Of a stretch of 64,000 nt of DNA, positions 36,565 through 46,366 are shown one piece after another. The position numbers and the translations under genes were made by a program. A model generated the notes under the pieces. The model made no database searches and was not told the origin of the DNA. It was given only the letters and a program-made list of their open reading frames with translations. Origin of the DNA: Allobosea thiooxidans (GTDB lineage: Bacteria > Pseudomonadota > Alphaproteobacteria > Rhizobiales > Beijerinckiaceae). Positions within the stretch are counted from its first letter, which is position 1, and each line of letters opens with the position of its first letter. The stretch is taken from positions 558,001 to 622,000 of the forward strand of contig NZ_FUYX01000001.1 of NCBI RefSeq assembly GCF_900168195.1, in the 5' to 3' direction.

Positions 36565-37818
36565 TCAGTTCACCAGGTTCAGGGCGACGTCGAAGACGTC
36601 GAAATTGCGGAGCGTGCGGCCCTGCGGCACCGCGATCGGCCGGTTGGCGATCATCGGCACACGCTGCTCGGTGATGCCGCCATGGGAGCGCAGCGGCTCG
36701 GTCAGCCCGGAGAGGTCGTGCTTGTCCGGCGAGGTGCCGATCACCTTCTGCCGCGTCGAGATCGCGACGACGTCGCCGATCCGGTCGGCCGGCAGCTCGA
36801 AGCGCTCGCAGGCTTCGGCGGAGGTCACCGCCAGCGCGATGCCGTCGAGGCCGGAGATGCGGGCGGCGACCTCTTCCTGGCTGGCGCCGTCGGACAGGTA
36901 GACCGTGGCGAAGGAGCCGAGCGCGCCGTGATGGACGACATAGGGATCGGTGATCGGCAGGATCACGCGCATCGTGCCCTTGCCGTACCACTCGTCCATC
37001 AGGCTCTGGAGATAGATGACGTCCGGCTCGCCATTGGCGAGATGCTTGTCGTTCATACCGTGATCGGCGGTGATCACCAGCGTGCAGCCGAGCGCGTCGA
37101 GCTTGCCGACATACCCATCGAACATCGCGTAGAACGAGTCGGCCATCTCCGAGCCCGGCCCCGCCTTGTGCTGCACATAATCGGTGGTCGAGAGATACAT
37201 CAGGTCCGGCTTGAAGCTCTCCAGCAGCTTGACGCCGGCAGCGAAGACGAACTCCGAGAGATCGGCCGAATAGACCGACGGAACCGGCATGCCGACGAAA
37301 TCAAGCACGTTCTCGATGCCGTTCTCCGCCTTGTTGGCTTTGTCGGCCTTCTCCGAGGAGAAGGCGATCGCGCTGCCGGAGGCGAAATCGAGCCCCTTGC
37401 CGAGCAAGGTGCGCAGCTTGTCCTTGGCGGTGACCATCGCGACCTTGTGGCCGGCTTTCTGGAACTCGGCCAGGATGGTCGGCGCCCGCAGGAAGCGGGC
37501 GTCGTTCATCATCACCTCTTCCTTGGCCTCGCGGTCGTAGAAGAAGTTGCCGGCGATGCCGTGCCAGGCCGGCGGCCGGCCGGTGATGATCGACAGGTTG
37601 TTGGGGTTGGTGAAGCTCGGGATCACCGAATAGGCGTGGGTGCTGGCGCCGGTCCGCATGATCCGGTCGAGGTTCGGCGTCAGGCCCTTGGCGCTCGCCG
37701 CCTCGATATAGGCCGGTTCCGAACCGTCCATGCAGATCACCACCGTCGCACGCCGCGGACGCGCATAGCCACGGCCATTGGCGAAGACATCCGCGCCGAT
37801 CTTCGAATGCAGGGTCAT
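36565..37818 (-). CDS. phnA: Phosphonoacetate hydrolase (PhnA)
   Basis: The product is 417 aa, an alkaline-phosphatase-superfamily enzyme. Metal ligand Asp31 (MDGSEPAY), nucleophile Thr70 (SFTNPNN), and later ligands in DYVQHKAG and TADHGMND are visible. It splits phosphonoacetate into acetate and phosphate using two zinc ions. It sits 9 nt after phnW. Confidence 0.95.
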   Translation of the reverse strand: MTLHSKIGADVFANGRGYARPRRATVVICMDGSEPAYIEAASAKGLTPNLDRIMRTGASTHAYSVIPSFTNPNNLSIITGRPPAWHGIAGNFFYDREAKEEVMMNDARFLRAPTILAEFQKAGHKVAMVTAKDKLRTLLGKGLDFASGSAIAFSSEKADKANKAENGIENVLDFVGMPVPSVYSADLSEFVFAAGVKLLESFKPDLMYLSTTDYVQHKAGPGSEMADSFYAMFDGYVGKLDALGCTLVITADHGMNDKHLANGEPDVIYLQSLMDEWYGKGTMRVILPITDPYVVHHGALGSFATVYLSDGASQEEVAARISGLDGIALAVTSAEACERFELPADRIGDVVAISTRQKVIGTSPDKHDLSGLTEPLRSHGGITEQRVPMIANRPIAVPQGRTLRNFDVFDVALNLVN

Positions 37819-37827
37819 CTCAACCTC

Positions 37828-38973
37828 TCACGCAGCGGATTTCAGGCCGACGCCCATCTCGGCGAGCACGTCGGAAACGGTGGCGAGGAAGCTGCGCATG
37901 TCCTGCGCGCCGAGCGCACCGATGCAGCCGATGCGGAAGCTGTCCGCGACGGTGAGCTTGCCGGGATAGATGACGTAGCCGGCTTCCTTGAGCGCGTCGT
38001 AGAAGCGCTGGAACACGAACGCCTTGTCCTGCGGCATGTGGAAGGTGACGATGATCGGCGCCTGCTTCGTCGCCGGCAGCAGCGTCTTGAAGCCGAGCTC
38101 CTGCATGCCCTCGATCAGGATACGGGCGTTTTCGGCATAGCGCTCGCCGCGCCCGGCCACCCCGCCCTCGGCCCAGAATTCCTGGAGCGCCGCATGGAAG
38201 GCGACGATGACGTGGATCGGCGGCGTGAAGCGATACTGCCCGGTGCGCTCGAAGCCGGCGTTCTGGTCGTGCAGGTCGAGCACCAGCGTCGTGGCGTTGC
38301 CCTTGGTTTCGGCGAGCGCGCTCTTGCGGGCGATCACGAAGCCCAGCCCCGGCACGCCCTGGATGCACTTGTTCGAGGACGCCGCGACGGCGTCGAAATA
38401 GACCTCGCGGCTGTCGAGCGGCAGGGCGCCGAAAGCGCTCATGGCATCGATCAGCAGGCGCCTTCCATGCCGCTTCACCAGCGCCGCGATCGCCTCGACC
38501 GGATTGAGGATGCCGCTCGTCGTCTCGCAATGCACCGCGAAGACATGCGAGATCTTGGGGTCGGCGGCGAGCATCGCATCGACCTCGGCCAGATCGGGCA
38601 CCATGTCCTCGGCCGTCTCGTGCACGGCGATGCCGCGCCCGGCGATCTCGAGGATGCGACGCGCGCGCTGGCCATAGGCGCCGTTGATCAGCACCAGCAC
38701 CTTGCCGTCGCGCGGGACGAAGCTCGTCAGCATGGCCTCGACCGCGAAAGTGCCGGAGCCCTGCATCGGCACGGTCACGAAGGCGTCCTCGCCGTGGATG
38801 ACCTTGGGCAGTTCGTCCATTACCGCCTTGTTGATGCCGACGAAGGTGGCGTCGCGAGATCCCCAGTCATGGACCATGGCCTCCTTGATCGCCTTGCTCG
38901 TGGTCAGCGGCCCGGGCGTCAGCAGGAGCGGATCGCCGGTCTCGGAGGTGGCGGGGCGGCGGGCTTGGGCCAT
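37828..38973 (-). CDS. phnW: 2-aminoethylphosphonate:pyruvate transaminase (PhnW)
   Basis: A PLP-dependent class V aminotransferase of 381 aa. It has LLLTPGPLTTS near the N-terminus, the cofactor Asp in LLIDAMSAFG, and Schiff-base Lys202 in SSNKCIQG. It converts AEP and pyruvate into phosphonoacetaldehyde and alanine. It is the first gene of the operon, divergent from the LysR regulator. Confidence 0.95.
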   Translation of the reverse strand: MAQARRPATSETGDPLLLTPGPLTTSKAIKEAMVHDWGSRDATFVGINKAVMDELPKVIHGEDAFVTVPMQGSGTFAVEAMLTSFVPRDGKVLVLINGAYGQRARRILEIAGRGIAVHETAEDMVPDLAEVDAMLAADPKISHVFAVHCETTSGILNPVEAIAALVKRHGRRLLIDAMSAFGALPLDSREVYFDAVAASSNKCIQGVPGLGFVIARKSALAETKGNATTLVLDLHDQNAGFERTGQYRFTPPIHVIVAFHAALQEFWAEGGVAGRGERYAENARILIEGMQELGFKTLLPATKQAPIIVTFHMPQDKAFVFQRFYDALKEAGYVIYPGKLTVADSFRIGCIGALGAQDMRSFLATVSDVLAEMGVGLKSAA

Positions 38974-39039
38974 GTCGGTCTCGCTTTGCGCTGGGGCAGT
39001 TGCCAGACGCTAGATCGCGGGTTGACATAGTTCCAATAC

Positions 39040-39068
39040 ATCCTCTCCATATAACTCATAGAGAGGAT
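39040..39068. promoter_or_regulatory. Palindrome at the phnW/LysR divergent promoter
   Basis: ATCCTCTC (39040-39047) and GAGAGGAT (39061-39068) are a perfect inverted repeat with a 13-nt A/T-rich spacer, as expected for a LysR-type site. The right arm is also the ribosome-binding site of the regulator gene, so bound regulator could repress its own synthesis while activating phnW. Confidence 0.6.
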
Positions 39069-39075
39069 CTATACA

Positions 39076-39954
39076 TTGGCGATCAGCTATTCCGGCCTTG
39101 CGGCCTTCCATGCGGTTGCCGAAGCCGAGAGCTTCACCGGCGCGGCGCGGGCCCGCCATGTCAGCCAGCCGACCCTCTCGGCCCAGGTGCGCAGCCTCGA
39201 GGAAAGCTATGGCGTCAGGCTGTTCGACCGGATCGGCCGGCAGACCCGGCTGACGCCGCTCGGCCAGAACCTGTTCGTGATCACCTCGCGCCTGTTCGCG
39301 GCCCAGGACGAGGCGCAAGCCCTCCTCGCCGGAACCCGGACCCTGCAGCGGGGCCATCTTCGCATCGCCGCCGACAGCGCGACCCATGTCATGGCCGCGC
39401 TCGCCCGCATGCGCTCCAAATATCCCGGGCTGACCTTCTCGCTCACGATCGGCAACTCCTCCGAGGTCGTCAGCCAGATCATGGACTTCGCCGCCGATGT
39501 CGCGATCACCGCCCGGCCGATCTCGGACCCGCAGATCCATGTCCTGAAGCTCCGCTCCGACGTGCTGGTCGCCTTCGTCGCCTCCGACCACCGCCTGGCC
39601 GCCCACCGCTCCATCCCGATCGAGGCCTTCTCCGGCGAGGACGTGGTGCTGCGCGAGCGCGGCTCGATCACGCGCGAGGTGTTCGAGACGCGGCTTTCCA
39701 GCGCCGGCATCCGGCCCGCCAACCTGCTCGAGGTCCAGTCGCGCGAGGCGGTGCGCGAGGCCGTCGCCGCCGGCTTCGGCATCGGCATCACCTTCGACTC
39801 GGAGTTCCGCGCCGATCCGCAGCTGACACGCCTCAAGGTGACCGGGGCCGACCTCGCCGTCGGCGAATACGCCGTCTGCCGGACCGAGCGTCGCAGGCTG
39901 CCGCTGGTGCGCAGCTTCTTCGAGACGGTACTGGAGCAGGTCGCCGAGGCCTAG
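39076..39954 (+). CDS. LysR-type regulator of phosphonate genes (PhnR-like)
   Basis: The product is 292 aa from a TTG start at 39076 with GAGAGGAT just upstream; no ATG fits. The HTH (AESFTGAARARHVSQPTLSA) opens the protein and a LysR effector domain follows. It is divergent from phnW and likely activates the AEP operon in response to AEP or an intermediate, as LysR regulators beside phnW do elsewhere. Confidence 0.88.
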   Translation: MAISYSGLAAFHAVAEAESFTGAARARHVSQPTLSAQVRSLEESYGVRLFDRIGRQTRLTPLGQNLFVITSRLFAAQDEAQALLAGTRTLQRGHLRIAADSATHVMAALARMRSKYPGLTFSLTIGNSSEVVSQIMDFAADVAITARPISDPQIHVLKLRSDVLVAFVASDHRLAAHRSIPIEAFSGEDVVLRERGSITREVFETRLSSAGIRPANLLEVQSREAVREAVAAGFGIGITFDSEFRADPQLTRLKVTGADLAVGEYAVCRTERRRLPLVRSFFETVLEQVAEA

Positions 39955-39972
39955 CCGGCCGCGCCGGCTTTT
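39953..39972 (+). terminator. Terminator after the LysR gene
   Basis: A 7-bp stem AGCCGGC / GCCGGCT with a CGC loop ends in TTTT. It overlaps the stop codon of the regulator gene. Confidence 0.7.
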
Positions 39973-40051
39973 CGCATCGCGACCGCAGCGGAACATGGGT
40001 GATTTTGGCAAGGGCTTTCGGCTATGTCGGTTGATCCGAGGCTCAGAGTGG

Positions 40052-41560
40052 ATGTCGACGATGTTTCCCAGGCCCCTGCCCGCGCTCAAGCCGAACACCC
40101 ACGCCTATGAATCGCTGCCGATGGTGAAGCCGACCGGCTTCCGCGAATACGACGCGCGCTGGTTCTTCGGTGAGGAGCTCAACCTGATGGGCGTGCAGGC
40201 CGTCGGGATGGGGCTCGGCACGTTGATCGGGCGCCTCGGCATCGCCCGGGAGATCGTCACCGGCCATGATTTTCGCGGCTATTCGGCCGCGATCAAGATG
40301 GCGCTCGTCACCGGGCTGATGGCGGCAGGCTGCAAGGTCCACGATATCGGGCTCGCCATGTCGCCGATGGCCTACTTCGCCCAGTTCGCGCTGGATGTGC
40401 CCTGCGTCGCCATGGTCACCGCCTCGCATAACGACAATGGCTGGACCGGCGTGAAGATGGGCGCGGCGCGCCCCGTTACCTTCGGGCCCGAGGAGATGAA
40501 CGCGCTCAAGGAGATCGTCCTCAATGCCGATTTCGACCTCGTCGGCGGCGGCTCCTATCGTTTCGTGCCCGATTTCCCCGAGATCTACATCAAGGACCTG
40601 ACCGAGCGGCCGAAGATCGCGCGCAAGCTCAAGGTCATCGCCGCCTGCGGCAACGGCACGGCCGGCGCCTTCGCCCCGCGCATCCTCGAGGCGCTGGGCT
40701 GCGAGGTCATCCCGCTCGACGCCGAGCTCGACCACAGCTTCCCGCGCTACAACCCCAATCCCGAGGACATGAAGATGCTCCATGCGATGGCGGAGGCCGT
40801 GAAGCAGCACGGCGCTGACGTCGCGCTCGGCTTCGACGGCGACGGCGACCGCTGCGGCGTCGTCGACAACCTTGGCGAGGAGATCTTCGCCGACAAGATC
40901 GGCGTCATGCTGGCGCGCGACCTAGGCCGGCTCCACCCCGGCGCGCAATTCGTCGTGGACGTGAAATCGACCGGCCTGTTCGCCAGCGATCCCGCGCTGC
41001 GCGAGCTCGGCGTCCGGACCGACTACTGGAAGACGGGGCATTCCTACATCAAGCGCCGGGTGCGCGACCTGCAGGCGCTGGCCGGCTTCGAGAAATCGGG
41101 GCATTTCTTCTTCAACGCACCGGTCGGCCGCGGCTATGACGACGGGCTCGTCACCGCCATCGCGGTGCTCGACATGCTCGACCGCAACCCCGATCGCTCG
41201 ATGGCCGAGCTCTATGCCGAACTGCCGCGGACCTGGGGCACGCCGACCATGGCCGCCCATTGCGCGGACGAGATCAAATACGACGTCGCTGCCCGCGTCA
41301 CCCGGGCGATCGAGGCGCTGCATGCCGCGGGCGGGAGCTTCGCCGATCAGCCGATCCGCGATGTCGTCACCGTCAACGGCGTCCGCGTCACCGTCGCCGA
41401 CGGAACCTGGGGGCTGGTGCGCGCCTCGTCCAACAAGCCCGAGCTCGTCGTCGTCTGCGAGAGTCCGGTCTCCGAGGCGCGCATGCGCGCGATGTTCGCC
41501 GCTATCGACGGCGCGCTGAGGGCCAACCCGGAGGTCGGCGCCTACAACCAGACGATCTGA
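40052..41560 (+). CDS. Phosphomannomutase/phosphoglucomutase (ManB-like)
   Basis: The product is 502 aa, an alpha-D-phosphohexomutase. The phosphoserine loop TASHNDNGWTG, the metal loop GFDGDGDRCG, and the sugar-binding segments are intact. It makes mannose-1-phosphate (or glucose-1-phosphate) for polysaccharide precursors. The start at 40052 (MSTMFPRPLP) is chosen; a second ATG follows three codons later. It is convergent with pgm. Confidence 0.9.
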   Translation: MSTMFPRPLPALKPNTHAYESLPMVKPTGFREYDARWFFGEELNLMGVQAVGMGLGTLIGRLGIAREIVTGHDFRGYSAAIKMALVTGLMAAGCKVHDIGLAMSPMAYFAQFALDVPCVAMVTASHNDNGWTGVKMGAARPVTFGPEEMNALKEIVLNADFDLVGGGSYRFVPDFPEIYIKDLTERPKIARKLKVIAACGNGTAGAFAPRILEALGCEVIPLDAELDHSFPRYNPNPEDMKMLHAMAEAVKQHGADVALGFDGDGDRCGVVDNLGEEIFADKIGVMLARDLGRLHPGAQFVVDVKSTGLFASDPALRELGVRTDYWKTGHSYIKRRVRDLQALAGFEKSGHFFFNAPVGRGYDDGLVTAIAVLDMLDRNPDRSMAELYAELPRTWGTPTMAAHCADEIKYDVAARVTRAIEALHAAGGSFADQPIRDVVTVNGVRVTVADGTWGLVRASSNKPELVVVCESPVSEARMRAMFAAIDGALRANPEVGAYNQTI

Positions 41561-41576
41561 GCGGCGAAGCCGGCGT

Positions 41577-43235
41577 TCAGCCAGCGCCGGCCGCCGCAAA
41601 GGCCGCGCCCACGATCTGCCGTGCATCATCCTGGATGCGCCGCAGATGCGCTTCGTCGCGGAAGCTCTCGGCGTAGATCTTGTAGACCTCCTCGGTGCCC
41701 GAAGGTCGCGCCGCGAACCAGCCATCCGCCGCCGTGACCTTGACTCCGCCGAGCGCGGCACCGTTGCCGGGCGCATGGCTGAGGATCGCCGTGATCGGCT
41801 GCCCGGCCAGCTCCTTGGTCGCGATCTTCTCGGCCGAAAGGCTCTTGAGGACAGCCTTCTGGCTGGCGCTCGCCGGCGCATCGACGCGCGCATAGAGAGG
41901 CTCGCCGAGCTCGGCCGTCAGCTTGCGGTAGAGCACGGCGGGATCGCTGCCGGTCTTCGCCGTGATCTCGGCCGCGAGCAGGCCAAGGATGATGCCGTCC
42001 TTGTCCGTGGTCCAGGCGGTTCCGTCCCGGCGCAGGAAGGAGGCGCCGGCGCTCTCCTCGCCGGCGAAGCCGAAGGCCCCGGAGATCAGCCCGTCGACGA
42101 ACCACTTGAAGCCGACGGGCACCTCGACGAGGCCACGGCCGAGCTTGGCGGCCACGCGGTCGATGATCGCGCTCGACACGGCGGTCTTGCCGATCGCGGC
42201 ATCGGCGCGCCAGCCGGGTCGGTTGGCGAAGAGATAGGCGCTCGCGGTCGCGAGATAGTGGTTCGGGTTCATCAGCCCGCCGCTGCGCGTCACGATGCCG
42301 TGCCGGTCGGCATCGGTGTCGTTGGCGAAGGCGACGTCGAAGCGATCGCGCATGCCGATCAGGCTGGACATCGCATAGGGCGAGGAGCAGTCCATCCTGA
42401 TCTTGCCGTCCCAATCCGCCGTCATGAAGCCGAAGGTCGGGTCGATATCCTTGCTGACGATCGTCGCCTTCAGCCGGTAGCGGTCGATGATCGGCTGGTA
42501 ATAGGCCATGCCCGCGCCGCCGAGCGGATCGATGCCGATCGCGACATCGGCCTGCCGGATCGCCTCCATGTCGACGACATCGGCGAGATCCGCGACATAG
42601 CCGCTGACATAATCGTGGCGGCGGACATATTCGCTCTTCAGCGCCCGCTCATAGGGCATGCGGACGATGCCGGCGAGCTTTTCGGCAATGAAGCCGTTGG
42701 CCCGCTTCTCGATCCACCCGGTCGCGTCGGTATCGGCCGGGCCGCCATGCGGCGGGTTGTACTTGAATCCGCCGTCCGCCGGGGGGTTATGCGAGGGCGA
42801 GATCACCACCCCGTCCGCGAGCCCGGCCGAACGGCCGCGGTTATGGGTGATGATCGCATGCGAGATCACCGGCGTCGGCGTGAAGCCGAGCGCCTCGTCG
42901 ATCACGGTGACGACGCCATTGGCCGCGAAGACCTCCAGCGCCGTCTCGAAGGCGTTGCGCGAGAGCGCATGGCTGTCGATGCCTAGGAAGAGAGGGCCGT
43001 CGATGCCCTGCTCGCGCCGGTAGAGGCAGATCGCCTGGGCGATGGCGAGGATATGGGCCTCGTTGAAGGAGCGGCTCAGCGAGGTGCCGCGATGCCCGGA
43101 TGTCCCGAACGCGACCTGCTGCGCACGCAGCGACGGGTCCGGCGGGTCGAAATAGGCCTTGGTCAGGGCCGCCACATCGACGAGCATCCCGGGCTCGAGC
43201 CGCTTTCCGGCAAGAGGGCTCACTGTATCGGTCAT
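41577..43235 (-). CDS. pgm: Phosphoglucomutase, alpha-D-glucose specific
   Basis: The product is 552 aa, the length of bacterial Pgm. GTSGHRGTS near residue 45, active-site Ser in SPSHNPPADGG, metal loop DTDADRHG, and the phosphate-binding C-terminal ARPSGTEE are present. It interconverts glucose-6-phosphate and glucose-1-phosphate for UDP-glucose and glycogen. The start MTDTVSPLAG at 43235 is chosen over an upstream open frame. Confidence 0.93.
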   Translation of the reverse strand: MTDTVSPLAGKRLEPGMLVDVAALTKAYFDPPDPSLRAQQVAFGTSGHRGTSLSRSFNEAHILAIAQAICLYRREQGIDGPLFLGIDSHALSRNAFETALEVFAANGVVTVIDEALGFTPTPVISHAIITHNRGRSAGLADGVVISPSHNPPADGGFKYNPPHGGPADTDATGWIEKRANGFIAEKLAGIVRMPYERALKSEYVRRHDYVSGYVADLADVVDMEAIRQADVAIGIDPLGGAGMAYYQPIIDRYRLKATIVSKDIDPTFGFMTADWDGKIRMDCSSPYAMSSLIGMRDRFDVAFANDTDADRHGIVTRSGGLMNPNHYLATASAYLFANRPGWRADAAIGKTAVSSAIIDRVAAKLGRGLVEVPVGFKWFVDGLISGAFGFAGEESAGASFLRRDGTAWTTDKDGIILGLLAAEITAKTGSDPAVLYRKLTAELGEPLYARVDAPASASQKAVLKSLSAEKIATKELAGQPITAILSHAPGNGAALGGVKVTAADGWFAARPSGTEEVYKIYAESFRDEAHLRRIQDDARQIVGAAFAAAGAG

Positions 43236-43367
43236 GGACAGTCTCTGCTGCAGGCGCGCGAGGGCGCACCGGTTGGAAACGGAGGGAATCGCAGGGTCGC
43301 AACCAAACACGGCCCCATCGCGGCAAGCGCCGGACGCCGTCTGGCGCCGGCCGCGCCGTCGGCCTCC

Positions 43368-44756
43368 TCAGGCGCGGGCGTAGACATCCTCCAGCCGGAC
43401 GATGTCGTCCTCGCCCGTATAGCTGCCGACCTGGACCTCGATCAGCTCGAGCTCGATCCGGCCGGGATTGGCGAGGCGGTGGGTGCAGCCGATCGGCAGG
43501 TAGATCGACTCGTTCTCGTGGATATGGCTGACCGTCCCGTCGAGCGTGACCTCGGCCGTGCCCCTGACCACGATCCAGTGCTCGGAACGGTGGAAATGCT
43601 TCTGCAGGCTGAGCTTGCCGCCCGGCTTGACCATGATGTGCTTCACCTGGAAGCGCGCGCCGAGATCGATGCGCTGATACCAGCCCCAGGGCCGGTACAT
43701 CCGCAGATGCTCCGTCGCTTCGGGCCGCCCCTCCTTCTTCATCTGCTCGACGAGGGTCTTCACCTTCGCCGCCTCGGAGCGGGCCGCGACCAGCACCGCG
43801 TCGCGCGTCGCCACCACCACCATGTCGCGCAGGCCGATCGCGGTGACGAGCATGTCGTCGCTGCGCAGCAGGGAGTTCGCGGAATCCATCGCGACGACCG
43901 AGCCATGGATCACGTTGCCCCGGTTGTCCTTGTCGATCACCTCATGGATCGAATCCCAGGAGCCGATGTCGGACCAGTCGAAGCCGGCGGCCAGGACGCC
44001 GGCCTTGCGGGTCTTCTCCATCACCGCATAGTCGATCGAGATCCGCGTCACCGCGGCGAAGGCGGTCGGGTCCAGCCTGAGGAAGTCGAGATCGGCCTTG
44101 GCGGCGTCGAGCGCCGCGCCCGCCCCCGCCAGCACCTCCGGCGAGAACTGGGTCAGTTCCTCGATCATCGTCGCGGCCGAGAAGACGAAATTGCCGCTGT
44201 TCCAGAGGAAGCCGCGGTCGAGATAGCCTTGCGCCGTCTCGACATCCGGCTTCTCGACGAAGCGCGCCAGGCGGCTGGCACCCGGCCGGTCCAGGCTTTC
44301 GCCGGCCTCGATATAGCCATAGGCCGTGGACGGCGCCGTCGGAACGATGCCGAGCGTCATGATCAGCCCGCCGGCGGCGAGTTCGGCCGCCGTCAGGCAA
44401 TCGGCCCGGAACCGCGCCGCATCCATGATGACGTGGTCGGCCGCGAGCGCGACCGCAACGGCATCGCGCGACTGCCCCCTGGCCAGGAGCGCGCCCACGG
44501 CGACCGCCGCGGCGGAATCCCGGCGCTCGGGCTCGAGCACGATCTCGCCGGCCACGCCGACCGCCTGCATCTGCTCCGCCGCCACGAAACGGAACTCGTG
44601 GTTGGTGATGACGATCGGCTTGCCGAACGGGGCGCCGGCCACGCGCAGCAGCGTCGCCTGGAAGGTCGACAGGCCGTCATCGAGCAGCGTGATGAACTGC
44701 TTCGGCATGGAATCGCGGGAAACCGGCCAGAGCCTGGTGCCGGCCCCGCCGGCCAT
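43368..44756 (-). CDS. Mannose-1-phosphate guanylyltransferase / mannose-6-phosphate isomerase
   Basis: The product is 462 aa from the first ATG. The nucleotidyltransferase signature GGAGTRLWP with PKQF opens it, and the C-terminal cupin domain (KPGGKLSLQKHFHRSEHWIVV) is the isomerase half. It makes GDP-mannose for exopolysaccharide. The usual first beta-strand lies before the ATG: upstream in-frame codons read VTITPLI and have no ATG, GTG or TTG. An ATC codon at 44780-44778, 8 nt after GGGGGG, may be the true start or a changed ATG. Confidence 0.88.
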   Translation of the reverse strand: MAGGAGTRLWPVSRDSMPKQFITLLDDGLSTFQATLLRVAGAPFGKPIVITNHEFRFVAAEQMQAVGVAGEIVLEPERRDSAAAVAVGALLARGQSRDAVAVALAADHVIMDAARFRADCLTAAELAAGGLIMTLGIVPTAPSTAYGYIEAGESLDRPGASRLARFVEKPDVETAQGYLDRGFLWNSGNFVFSAATMIEELTQFSPEVLAGAGAALDAAKADLDFLRLDPTAFAAVTRISIDYAVMEKTRKAGVLAAGFDWSDIGSWDSIHEVIDKDNRGNVIHGSVVAMDSANSLLRSDDMLVTAIGLRDMVVVATRDAVLVAARSEAAKVKTLVEQMKKEGRPEATEHLRMYRPWGWYQRIDLGARFQVKHIMVKPGGKLSLQKHFHRSEHWIVVRGTAEVTLDGTVSHIHENESIYLPIGCTHRLANPGRIELELIEVQVGSYTGEDDIVRLEDVYARA

Positions 44757-44982
44757 GATCAGAGGCGTGATGGTAACGATGGTCGCAGCCCCCCGAGAAC
44801 CCCCTCAGGAATAACCTGCTCCTTCTCCAAAGGGAATGCGTCACCCAGGCTGAAACGACACGGATGCGCGAGGGCGGCCGTCCGGCTCTGCGCGGACCGC
44901 GCCGCGCATTGGCCGGCGGGGCCGCCTATGCTACTTCGCAGTCGCGAGAGGCGAGCGGAACCGTCTTTCCCAGGAGCTGACG

Positions 44983-46326
44983 ATGAAGATCGTGATGGTT
45001 GGATCAGGCTATGTCGGACTCGTGTCCGGGGCCTGCTTTGCCGATTTCGGCCACGACGTCGTCTGCGTCGACAAGCAGGAGAGCAAGATCGAGGCACTGA
45101 ACCGCGGCGAGATCCCGATCTTTGAACCCGGGCTTTCCGAGCTCGTCCGCAGCAATGCGGCGGCGGGGCGCCTGTCCTTCACCACCGATCTCGCCGGCCC
45201 GGTCGCCCAGGCGGACGCGGTGTTCATCGCGGTCGGCACCCCCTCCCGCCGCGGCGACGGCTTTGCCGACCTGACCTATGTCTATGCGGCGGCGCGCGAG
45301 ATCGCCCAGTCGCTCGACGGCTATACGGTGATCGTCACCAAATCGACGGTTCCGGTCGGGACCGGCGACGAGGTCGAGCGCATCGTGCGCGAGCTGCGCC
45401 CCGATGCGGCCTTTTCCGTCGCCTCCAATCCGGAATTCCTGCGCGAGGGCGCGGCGATCGAGGACTTCAAGCGCCCGGACCGCATCGTCATCGGCGCGGA
45501 GGACGAGCGGGCCCGCGAGGTGATGGCCGACATCTACCGGCCGCTCTATCTCAACAGCGCGCCGATCCTGAACACCAGCCGGCGCACCGCCGAGCTGACG
45601 AAATATGCGGCCAATGCCTTCCTGGCGACCAAGATCACCTTCATCAACGAGATGGCCGATCTCTGCGAGCAGGTCGGCGCGAATGTGCAGGACGTCGCCC
45701 GCGGCATGGGGCTCGACAACCGCATCGGCGGGAAGTTCCTGCATGCGGGCCCCGGCTATGGCGGTTCCTGCTTCCCGAAGGACACGCTCGCGCTGATCAA
45801 GACGGCGCAGGACCACGGCACGCCGGCGCGGATCGTCGAGACCGTCGCCGCTGTGAACGAGCAGCGCAAGCGCGCGATGGGGCGCAAGGTCGTGGCCGCC
45901 TGTGGCGGCTCGGTGCGCGGCAAGACGATCGCCGTGCTCGGCCTGACCTTCAAGCCGAACACCGACGACATGCGCGACGCCCCTTCGCTGGCGATCGTGA
46001 CGGCGCTGCTCGACGGCGGCGCGCGCATCCGGGCCTTCGACCCGGAGGGGATGCAGCAGGCGAAGGCGGCCCTGCCGGGCGAGGTGGTCTATTGCACCGA
46101 CGCCTATGACTGCGTGACGGAGGCCGACGCCGCCGTGATCGTGACGGAATGGAACATCTTCCGCGCGCTTGACCTCGACCGCGTGAAGCAGCTGATGAAG
46201 AGCGCTGTCCTGGTCGATCTGCGCAACGTCTACCGGGCCGAGCAGGTCCGCGCCAAGGGCTTCCAGTATACCGATGTCGGCCGCGGCATCCTGCCGCCCG
46301 CCGAGGCCGAGGCGGGCGCGGCCTGA
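44983..46326 (+). CDS. UDP-glucose 6-dehydrogenase
   Basis: The product is 447 aa. The NAD-binding GSGYVGLVSG is at the N-terminus, catalytic Cys263 lies in GPGYGGSCFPKD, and the C-terminal domain (LTFKPNTDDMRDAPS) is intact. It oxidises UDP-glucose to UDP-glucuronate for polysaccharide or lipopolysaccharide synthesis (rkpK/ugd type). An AGGAG ribosome site precedes the ATG. It is divergent from the GDP-mannose gene. Confidence 0.95.
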   Translation: MKIVMVGSGYVGLVSGACFADFGHDVVCVDKQESKIEALNRGEIPIFEPGLSELVRSNAAAGRLSFTTDLAGPVAQADAVFIAVGTPSRRGDGFADLTYVYAAAREIAQSLDGYTVIVTKSTVPVGTGDEVERIVRELRPDAAFSVASNPEFLREGAAIEDFKRPDRIVIGAEDERAREVMADIYRPLYLNSAPILNTSRRTAELTKYAANAFLATKITFINEMADLCEQVGANVQDVARGMGLDNRIGGKFLHAGPGYGGSCFPKDTLALIKTAQDHGTPARIVETVAAVNEQRKRAMGRKVVAACGGSVRGKTIAVLGLTFKPNTDDMRDAPSLAIVTALLDGGARIRAFDPEGMQQAKAALPGEVVYCTDAYDCVTEADAAVIVTEWNIFRALDLDRVKQLMKSAVLVDLRNVYRAEQVRAKGFQYTDVGRGILPPAEAEAGAA

Positions 46327-46366
46327 AGCTCGCGGGTCCCCCCGAAAGGCGAGCGATCCTGCCGCC

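Noticed and set aside
39022-39055. Sigma-70 promoter for the LysR gene (TTGACA and TATAAC)
   Set aside because: The two hexamers are 22 bp apart, too far for a standard promoter.
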